From contig CAMMEP010000066.1 in the NCBI GenBank assembly GCA_946495905.1, forward strand, positions 1-6,329: 6,329 nt of DNA, written 5' to 3'. This document shows positions 1 through 4,305 of this stretch, piece by piece. Position 1 is the stretch's first letter. The number at the start of each line of letters is the position of its first letter. A model generated the notes under the pieces. It searched no databases, was not told the origin of the DNA, and was given only the letters and a program-made list of their open reading frames with translations. Source of the stretch: an uncultured Clostridium sp. (GTDB lineage: Bacteria > Bacillota > Clostridia > TANB77 > CAG-508). The translations under genes and the position numbers were made by a program.

Positions 1-486
1 GAATTAAAGAATAGTATAAAAGAGAAATTAGATACAGAAAATACAAATAAAGCAAAATACGAGACTGAAGAAGAAGCTATAAAAACAGTTTGCGATAATA
101 CAAAGATAGATATTCCAAATGGAATGATTGAAATGGAAATAGATAATATGGTAAGAGATATGGAAACAAGATTATCTTACCAAGGCTTAAATCTAAATCA
201 ATATCTTCAAATAATGGGTAAAACAGAAGAAGATATTAAAAAGGATTTTAAAGACCAAGCAGAAAAGTCTGTTAAATCTAGATTAGTATTAGAAGCTATT
301 GTAAAAGCAGAAAAAATAGAAGCAACTCCAGAAGAAGTAGCAGATAAAGTAAAAGAAATGGCAAAACAATATGGAAGAAAAGAAGAAGAGCTTCTTGAAA
401 ATGTACAATTAAAAGAATATGTAGAAGAAAATCTAAAAACAGAAAAAGCAATAGACTTTGTTGTACAAAATGCAAAAAAGAAATAG
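1..486 (+). CDS. tig: Trigger factor, C-terminal part (5' end outside window)
   Basis: Trigger factor is the ribosome-associated chaperone that shields nascent chains at the exit tunnel. The frame is open from base 1 to TAG at 484-486, giving 161 residues; the family is usually about 430, so the ribosome-binding and prolyl-isomerase domains lie upstream of the window. What is visible is the helical C-terminal chaperone domain. It includes the family-typical stretch IPNGMIEMEIDNMVRDM (window residues 38-54), the QGLNLNQYLQIMGKT segment (61-75), and SRLVLEAIVKAEKIEATPEEV (93-113, family-like). It ends in a Lys-rich tail, NAKKK. The first in-frame ATG (124) is internal, not a start, because family-like sequence continues upstream of it. 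It lies directly upstream of clpP and clpX, the usual tig-clpP-clpX order. A nested stem element starts two bases after its stop codon. Confidence 0.93.
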   Translation, partial: ELKNSIKEKLDTENTNKAKYETEEEAIKTVCDNTKIDIPNGMIEMEIDNMVRDMETRLSYQGLNLNQYLQIMGKTEEDIKKDFKDQAEKSVKSRLVLEAIVKAEKIEATPEEVADKVKEMAKQYGRKEEELLENVQLKEYVEENLKTEKAIDFVVQNAKKK

Positions 487-488
487 GT

Positions 489-611
489 GATTAAAAAATA
501 ATTGAGTTTTGGCGTTGTTAAACTTCGTTTCGAAAATCCTCAGCGTACACCAAGTACGCCTCCGGTTTTCTCACTTGTTTGCCTAGCCAAAACATCAATT
601 CTTTTCTAATC
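489..611. repeat. Nested stem element, copy A (3' of tig)
   Basis: This gap sequence folds on itself in three tiers. The outer arms are 489-513 and 585-611: GATTA/TAATC at the ends, then AATTGA and TTTTGGC against GCCAAAAC and TCAATT, with few mismatches. The middle tier is weaker: AAAC 520-523 with GTTT 577-580, and GAAAATC 532-538 with GGTTTTC 564-570. The apex is a perfect 6-bp hairpin, GCGTAC 543-548, loop ACCAA, GTACGC 554-559. The segments between tiers (GTTGTT, CTCA, CCTC, GCCTA) recur in copy B at 1406-1531. No protein-coding signal is evident. It may be a structured RNA, a transcript-end structure, or a miniature mobile element; the structure and the repetition are seen, the role is unknown. 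Confidence 0.8.
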
Positions 612-645
612 AATTATGGTAAAGCAAAGAATAAAGTAAAAAATG

Positions 646-702
646 AAAAAGTTAGGGGGAAAAGTAGATTTATTAAAATATATTTTACCGCTAACTTTTT
701 TT
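646..702 (+). terminator. Probable tig terminator with a large loop
   Basis: AAAAAGTTAG (646-655) pairs perfectly with CTAACTTTTT (691-700), and the T-run continues to 702. The loop of about 35 bases contains the palindrome TAAAATATATTTTA, which could form an inner stem. The stem is AT-rich, with few GC pairs, so its strength is uncertain. It sits between nested element A and the clpP promoter, where a tig terminator is expected. Confidence 0.5.
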
Positions 703-732
703 AATATAATATACTTTTATATAATATAGTAT

Positions 733-762
733 TTGACAATTTGGAATGAAAATGTATATAAT
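733..762 (+). promoter_or_regulatory. Sigma-A-type promoter for clpP
   Basis: A consensus -35 TTGACA (733-738) and a consensus -10 TATAAT (757-762) are separated by 18 bases. Transcription should begin near 769, giving a leader of about 35 bases before the clpP start. I looked for the tandem GTCAAA-type operator of the class III heat-shock repressor CtsR and for a CIRCE element and found neither, so expression looks housekeeping-like as far as the sequence shows. Confidence 0.85.
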
Positions 763-790
763 AGCATTGTGATTTTTGAATTTATTTATG

Positions 791-798
791 AAGGAGGA
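791..798 (+). promoter_or_regulatory. Ribosome binding site that fixes the clpP start
   Basis: AAGGAGGA lies 7 bases upstream of ATG 806. It falls inside the longer reading frame that opens at TTG 776, so the upstream start is not used and the protein begins MERNSLVPYV. Confidence 0.92.
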
Positions 799-805
799 AT
801 TTTTA

Positions 806-1408
806 ATGGAAAGAAATAGTTTAGTTCCATATGTTATAGAACAAACAGCAAAAGGAGAAAGATCTTATGATATTTTTTCTCGTTTATTAAAAGATAGAAT
901 TATATTTTTAGGAGAAGATGTAAATGCAACAACAGCAAGCTTAGTAATAGCACAATTGTTATTCTTAGAGTCAGAAGACCCAGATAGAGAAATAAGTTTA
1001 TATATCAATAGCCCAGGAGGATCAATTACTGATGGAATGGGAATTGTAGACACAATGAATTATATCAAATGCCCAGTTTCTACAATTTGTGTTGGGTTAG
1101 CTGCAAGCTTTGGTGCAGTATTACTTGCTAATGGTGAGAAAGGAAAAAGATTTGCAACACCAAATGCAGAAATATTAATTCACCAACCATTAATTGGTGG
1201 AAATGGTATTGCTGGACAAACAACAGAAATAAAAATACATGCAGACCATATGATTAAAACAAGAGAAAAATTAAATAAATTATTAAGTGATAAGACTGGC
1301 CAAAGTATTGAAACAATTGAAAGAGATACTGAAAGAGATCACTGGATGACAGCAGAAGAAGCTTTGAAGTATGGATTGATTGATGGTATTATGGACAAAA
1401 GAAAGTAA
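806..1408 (+). CDS. clpP: ATP-dependent Clp protease proteolytic subunit ClpP
   Basis: ClpP is the serine peptidase that forms a barrel of two heptameric rings and degrades proteins fed in by ClpX or ClpC in the cytoplasm. The protein has 200 residues, close to the usual 193-200, with no long propeptide. The N-terminus LVPYVIEQTAKGERSYDIFSRLL is typical of the family. The catalytic triad is visible: Ser101 in GLAASFGA, His126 in ILIHQP, and Asp178, the second Asp of IERDTERD. The Ser-His spacing of 25 equals that of E. coli ClpP. His-Asp is 52 instead of 49 because the handle segment HQPLIGGNGIAGQTTEI has three extra residues, a variation I believe is shared by other Clostridia. It lies between tig and clpX and has its own promoter. 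The stop codon is part of the outer arm of nested element B, so transcript end or processing may be set right at the gene end. Confidence 0.98.
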   Translation: MERNSLVPYVIEQTAKGERSYDIFSRLLKDRIIFLGEDVNATTASLVIAQLLFLESEDPDREISLYINSPGGSITDGMGIVDTMNYIKCPVSTICVGLAASFGAVLLANGEKGKRFATPNAEILIHQPLIGGNGIAGQTTEIKIHADHMIKTREKLNKLLSDKTGQSIETIERDTERDHWMTAEEALKYGLIDGIMDKRK

Positions 1409-1531
1409 TTTTGAAGATAATTGGTTTTGGCGTTGTTACTGCAAATTAAAAATTTAATCAACGTGCAAAAAGCACGCCTCATAAATTTTTAATTTGCGTG
1501 CCTAGCCAAAACACAATTCTTTTCAAAATTA
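1406..1531. repeat. Nested stem element, copy B (between clpP and clpX)
   Basis: This is the second copy of the element seen after tig, and it is better formed. The outer arms (1406-1431 and 1505-1531) pair over about 24 positions and begin with the clpP stop codon TAA. The middle tier is a perfect 16-bp stem (1441-1456 with 1482-1497). The apex is CGTGC 1462-1466, loop AAAAA, GCACG 1472-1476. Shared with copy A are the motifs TTTTGGCGTTGTTA and GCCTAGCCAAAACA, the apical CA-CGT/ACGCCTC frame, and CAATTCTTTTC. The middle and outermost stems have different sequences in the two copies yet stay complementary. It may be an RNA processing or terminator-like structure or a miniature repeat; it lacks a trailing T-run, so it is not a standard rho-independent terminator. 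Confidence 0.85.
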
Positions 1532-1604
1532 CAGATGTGTTTGCTTCGTTTTGGACTGAAAAGAAATGGAAAGATAAGAAAAGTGAAAAAGAAAGGAAAT
1601 AGAA

Positions 1605-2921
1605 ATGTCAAACAATAAACAAAAAAATATTAGATGTTCTTTTTGTGGAAAATCACAAGAGGAAGTAGATAGAATTATTGCTGGACCTGGAGTATATATT
1701 TGTAGTGAGTGTGTAAAAGTATGTTCAAATATAGTTGAAGATGATTTATACGAAGAAGCTGAAATGACATATACTTTAGCAGATAAAGAAGAATTACCAA
1801 ATCCAGCTGAAATAAAAGAAGTTCTAGATACGTATGTAATTGGGCAAGAAGAAGCTAAAAAAACATTATCAGTTGCAGTGTATAATCATTATAAACGTAT
1901 TAATAGTAAAGAAGAAAAAGATAAAGATGATGTAGAACTTCAAAAAAGTAATGTACTATTATTAGGACCTACTGGTTGTGGTAAAACACTTCTAGCACAA
2001 ACACTTGCGAAAATACTAAAAGTACCATTTGCAATTGCAGATGCCACAACTCTTACAGAGGCAGGCTATGTAGGGGAAGATGTGGAAAACATACTTCTAA
2101 AATTAATTCAAGCTGCAGATTATGATGTAGAAAAAGCAGAAAGAGGAATTATCTATATTGATGAAATTGATAAAATTTCTAGAAAATCAGAAAATCCATC
2201 CATCACGAGAGATGTAAGTGGAGAGGGTGTTCAACAAGCACTATTAAAAATAGTAGAAGGAACAGTTGCTTCTGTACCTCCACAAGGAGGAAGAAAACAT
2301 CCTCATCAAGAGTTTATTCAAATAGACACTTCTAATATATTATTTATTTGTGGTGGAGCTTTTGAAGGACTTGAAAAGATAGTAAAAGATAGAATTGGGA
2401 AGAAATCCATAGGATTTGGAGCTGTAATAGATAGTAATAAAGATATTGATAAATACAAAGTATTTGAACAATTATTACCACAAGATTTATTAAAGTTTGG
2501 TCTAATTCCAGAGTTTGTAGGACGTTTACCAATTATAGCTACCTTAGAAGAATTAGACAGAAATGCATTAATTGATATTGTAACAAAACCAAAAAATGCT
2601 TTAGTAAAACAATATAAAAAGCTATTTAAAATGGATAATGTAGAATTAGAGTTTGAACCAGAGGCATTAGGGTTAATAGTAGATAAGGCAATTGAAAGAA
2701 AAACAGGTGCTAGAGGACTTCGTTCTATCATAGAGGAAATAATGAGAGACATCATGTTCGAAATTCCATCAAATCCAAAAATAGAAAAATGTATTATTAC
2801 AAAAGAAACCGTAGCAAATGGCGAGCCACCTAAAATTATTATAAATAATAATAGGGAAATACCAAAAAAGACAAATTCTAATAAAAGAGTTACTACAAAG
2901 AAGAATGTAACGACAGCCTAA
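1605..2921 (+). CDS. clpX: ATP-dependent Clp protease ATP-binding subunit ClpX
   Basis: ClpX is the hexameric AAA+ unfoldase that recognises substrates and threads them into ClpP. Domains in order: a C4 zinc-binding N-domain (Cys11, Cys14, Cys33, Cys36) for adaptor and substrate binding; Walker A GPTGCGKT (121-128); pore-1 loop GYVGED (154-159); Walker B IIYIDEID (182-189); RKH loop (230-232); ClpP-docking loop IGF (269-271); arginine finger Arg307 in PEFVGRLP; sensor 2 GARGLR (368-373). All key residues are present, so the ClpXP pair should be functional. At 438 residues it is somewhat longer than the usual 410-425; the extra is an Asn/Lys/Thr-rich, probably disordered tail after residue 412. 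ATG 1605 is preceded by AAAGGA (1592-1597) 7 bases upstream. The 196-base gap from clpP holds nested element B and no convincing promoter, so read-through from clpP is plausible. Confidence 0.98.
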   Translation: MSNNKQKNIRCSFCGKSQEEVDRIIAGPGVYICSECVKVCSNIVEDDLYEEAEMTYTLADKEELPNPAEIKEVLDTYVIGQEEAKKTLSVAVYNHYKRINSKEEKDKDDVELQKSNVLLLGPTGCGKTLLAQTLAKILKVPFAIADATTLTEAGYVGEDVENILLKLIQAADYDVEKAERGIIYIDEIDKISRKSENPSITRDVSGEGVQQALLKIVEGTVASVPPQGGRKHPHQEFIQIDTSNILFICGGAFEGLEKIVKDRIGKKSIGFGAVIDSNKDIDKYKVFEQLLPQDLLKFGLIPEFVGRLPIIATLEELDRNALIDIVTKPKNALVKQYKKLFKMDNVELEFEPEALGLIVDKAIERKTGARGLRSIIEEIMRDIMFEIPSNPKIEKCIITKETVANGEPPKIIINNNREIPKKTNSNKRVTTKKNVTTA

Positions 2922-2979
2922 GAGAAGAATAAAAAATAGAATATAAACGGTATTTTTATGAAATAATAAATATTAAAAT

Positions 2980-2985
2980 AGGAGG
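2980..2985 (+). promoter_or_regulatory. Ribosome binding site of the DUF308 gene
   Basis: AGGAGG lies 7 bases before ATG 2993. The 71-base gap after clpX contains AT-rich sequence but no clear -35/-10 pair and no strong terminator hairpin, so the downstream gene may be read from the clpX transcript. Confidence 0.85.
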
Positions 2986-2992
2986 AGAACCA

Positions 2993-3529
2993 ATGGAAAA
3001 ATTTTTGAAAAAAGCAGGTTGGACATCTATTCTAACATCCATTATATTTGCAATTATAGGACTAATCATGATATTTTATCCAGATACAACAATGAAAATT
3101 ATTTCTACCATCCTTGGAATATTTTTCATTGTCATAGGAATTATAAAAGTAATTAGCTATTTTGCTTCAAAAGGAAGTTCTACCTTTTTTACAAATGATA
3201 TTGCTTGGGGGCTAATTGCAATTATCATAGGTTTAGTGACTATGGTTTATAGTAGTACTATTGAAAGCATATTTCGAATTATGATAGGAATATGGATTAT
3301 TTATAGTGGCTTTACTAGATTTACGTTATCGTTCCGATTAAAAGACGTTAATGCTAAATTATGGGCTGTTGTACTAACGTTAGCAGTATTAATGGTTGTT
3401 GGAGGTCTATATGTTACCTTCTATCCGGGTGCGCTAATTGTAACATTAGGAGTAATTGTCTTAATTTATGCAATTATGGACTTAATAGAGAGTTTTATCT
3501 TTATGAGAAATATGAAAGATGTATTATAA
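2993..3529 (+). CDS. DUF308/HdeD-like six-helix membrane protein
   Basis: The 178-residue product is almost entirely hydrophobic, with six probable membrane helices at about residues 9-29, 34-56, 69-87, 90-110, 123-143 and 147-170. It looks like a threefold repeat of a helix pair. Each unit has a G..(M/V)..Y(P/S) turn followed by a second helix rich in Ile and Gly: GLIMIFYPDTT (23-33), GLVTMVYSST (80-89), GGLYVTFYPGAL (137-148). This layout fits the DUF308 (short repeat of unknown function) family, which includes the E. coli acid-resistance membrane protein HdeD. No catalytic or ligand-binding residues stand out, and the biochemical role of most family members is unknown. There is no signal peptide beyond the first helix. 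It follows clpX by 71 bases on the same strand, in a place where many related genomes have lon, and nested element C begins shortly after its stop codon. A link to protein quality control or envelope stress would be a guess from position. Confidence 0.85.
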   Translation: MEKFLKKAGWTSILTSIIFAIIGLIMIFYPDTTMKIISTILGIFFIVIGIIKVISYFASKGSSTFFTNDIAWGLIAIIIGLVTMVYSSTIESIFRIMIGIWIIYSGFTRFTLSFRLKDVNAKLWAVVLTLAVLMVVGGLYVTFYPGALIVTLGVIVLIYAIMDLIESFIFMRNMKDVL

Positions 3530-3533
3530 GAAT

Positions 3534-3733
3534 TTACTATTTATAGCTTGTTCTAAGATGTCATAGCAATGTATATTTAAAATTTATGTTTCCGGCCCCC
3601 AACTGCGTACAAACTGTATTAACTCCACATATGTGTCGTTTAACAGTTTGTAAACTTGTCGGTCCCCACCTTAAGCACTCCAACATAAATTTAAAATATA
3701 CATTGCTACGACGAAAAAAAACGTGAATAGTAA
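3534..3733. repeat. Large nested stem element C (3' of the DUF308 gene)
   Basis: The core is 3564-3708. Arms 3564-3590 and 3682-3708 pair at 26 of 27 positions. Inside, TACAAACTG...TTAA (3608-3622) pairs with TTAACAGTTTGTA (3640-3652), 13 bp with a 2-base bulge. At the apex is the palindrome CACATATGTG (3626-3635). The unpaired linkers are strikingly GC-richer than the surroundings: TCCGGCCCCCAACTGCG (3591-3607) and a 29-base segment at 3653-3681 containing CGGTCCCCACC and AAGCACTCC. A short outermost pair, TTACTATT (3534-3541) with AATAGTAA (3726-3733), may close it. The plan matches elements A and B, but the linkers differ, so it would belong to a separate family. It carries no significant reading frame. 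Confidence 0.8.
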
Positions 3734-3763
3734 CTAGAAAATTGATAATTTTAAGTAAACTAC

Positions 3764-3792
3764 TTGAAATGAATAGAAATATATGATAAAAT
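3764..3792 (+). promoter_or_regulatory. Extended -10 promoter for secG
   Basis: The -35 TTGAAA (3764-3769) and -10 TAAAAT (3787-3792) are 17 bases apart, with TGA directly before the -10 (3784-3786), an extended -10 arrangement. Predicted initiation near 3799 gives a leader of about 65 bases before the secG ATG. It lies just downstream of element C, so secG begins a new transcription unit. Confidence 0.75.
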
Positions 3793-3855
3793 ATTCAATG
3801 TTATGAAAATAGAAGATTAATGAATGATAAAGGATAGGCTATAGATAGCTTAAAT

Positions 3856-3860
3856 GGAGG
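3856..3860 (+). promoter_or_regulatory. Ribosome binding site that fixes the secG start
   Basis: GGAGG is 5 bases before ATG 3866. It overlaps the upstream in-frame ATG at 3854 (ATGGAGG), which therefore cannot be the start used from this site. Confidence 0.88.
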
Positions 3861-3865
3861 TCAAA

Positions 3866-4117
3866 ATGGTAGAAATAATTAGAAATATAGTATTAGTTAT
3901 ATATGTAATAGATTGTATTGCGTTGATTATACTTGCAACAGTTCAAGCAAAAGATACAAGTGGAGCTTCACAAACTGTTACTGGTGCAGCAGCAAATAAC
4001 TTTTATGAAAGCAATAAAGGTAGAACAAAAGAAGGTAGACTTAAAAGACTTACTATTATTTCAGGAGTTTTATTTGTAATACTTGCAGTAGTACTTTCCA
4101 TCTTATTTGTAATGTAG
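3866..4117 (+). CDS. secG: Preprotein translocase subunit SecG
   Basis: SecG is the small non-essential subunit of the SecYEG channel in the cytoplasmic membrane; it assists SecA-driven export. The 83-residue product has the family's two-helix form: helix 1 at about residues 5-27, a polar loop at 28-60, and helix 2 at about 62-82. The loop follows the SecG pattern. VQAKDTSGASQTVTGAAANN stands where other SecG proteins have a Gly- and Ser-rich stretch after a conserved (V/L)Q, and NKGRTKEGRLKRLT resembles the clostridial loop end with its basic residues before helix 2. The glycine-rich run is more degenerate (Thr, Ala and Gln replace some Gly), which is common in short clostridial SecG. It has its own promoter and is followed by rnr, a common Firmicutes neighbour pair. 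Confidence 0.93.
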   Translation: MVEIIRNIVLVIYVIDCIALIILATVQAKDTSGASQTVTGAAANNFYESNKGRTKEGRLKRLTIISGVLFVILAVVLSILFVM

Positions 4118-4128
4118 GTATTTTATTA

Positions 4129-4164
4129 TTAAATAGTAAAAATCGTTCGATTTTTACTATTTAA
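4129..4164. terminator. Perfect 17-bp inverted repeat after secG
   Basis: Arms 4129-4145 and 4148-4164 are exactly complementary with only TT between them, so about four bases (GTTC) would form the actual loop. It begins 11 bases after the secG stop codon. It is AT-rich and has no T-run after it, although T5 occurs within the 3' arm. It may end or stabilise the secG transcript; it is not a textbook terminator. Confidence 0.5.
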
Positions 4165-4186
4165 CAAGGTTAAGTTACTTTGGACC

Positions 4187-4212
4187 GTGCGTATTTGCGA
4201 AGCAAAACGCAC
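4187..4212. repeat. GCGAAGC-capped hairpin in the secG-rnr gap
   Basis: GTGCGT (4187-4192) and TTTGC (4194-4198) pair with GCAAA (4202-4206) and ACGCAC (4207-4212). That is 11 bp with a single bulged A at 4193 and a GAA loop. The cap GCGAAGC is the sequence known for unusually stable DNA mini-hairpins. A second GGCGAAGCC mini-hairpin follows at 4217-4225. The block is clearly richer in GC than its surroundings. Its role is unknown. Confidence 0.65.
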
Positions 4213-4251
4213 ATAGGGCGAAGCCACTTTTCTTATATAGAAATAGATTTG

Positions 4252-4288
4252 GGAACATATATAACTTTATTATATATGTTCCTTTTTT
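4252..4288 (+). terminator. Rho-independent terminator directly before rnr
   Basis: A perfect 13-bp stem (4252-4264 with 4270-4282), starting GGAAC and ending GTTCC, has a CTTTA loop and is followed by six T (4283-4288). This is the best-formed terminator in the window. It ends only a few bases before the rnr ribosome binding site, so it either ends the secG transcript or acts as an attenuator in the leader of rnr if the rnr promoter is upstream. Confidence 0.88.
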
Positions 4289-4291
4289 AGA

Positions 4292-4298
4292 AAGAAGG
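4292..4298 (+). promoter_or_regulatory. Ribosome binding site supporting the TTG start of rnr
   Basis: AAGAAGG lies 7 bases before TTG 4306. A TAG at 4288-4290 is in frame just upstream, so no earlier start is possible in this frame. The combination of a moderate site and TTG suggests modest translation. Confidence 0.8.
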
Positions 4299-4305
4299 TT
4301 TTTAT

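Noticed and set aside
776..805. Upstream TTG start for clpP adding ten residues
   Set aside because: The strong AAGGAGGA site lies inside this extension and is ideally spaced for ATG 806; the added residues do not resemble ClpP; and the predicted transcription start near 769 leaves no room for another ribosome binding site.
700..805. CtsR or CIRCE heat-shock operator upstream of clpP
   Set aside because: The only TTTGAC-like match is the -35 box itself. There is no second tandem heptamer and no 9-base inverted repeat of CIRCE type.
489..1531. The A-B pair as ends of one composite transposon around clpP
   Set aside because: Each copy is a self-contained fold in a separate gap, both in the same orientation, with ordinary clpP between them and no transposase or target duplication visible.
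1551..1578. Possible clpX promoter (TTGGAC with GATAAG)
   Set aside because: Both hexamers are poor and the 16-base spacing is only acceptable; not strong enough to list as a feature.
2318..2755. Minus-strand open frame of 145 codons inside clpX
   Set aside because: It lies wholly antisense to highly conserved ClpX sequence, has low-complexity composition and no supporting ribosome binding site; it is a shadow of the AT-rich coding strand.
3854..3865. Upstream ATG for secG
   Set aside because: The codon overlaps the GGAGG site that serves ATG 3866, and SecG proteins normally begin just before helix 1.
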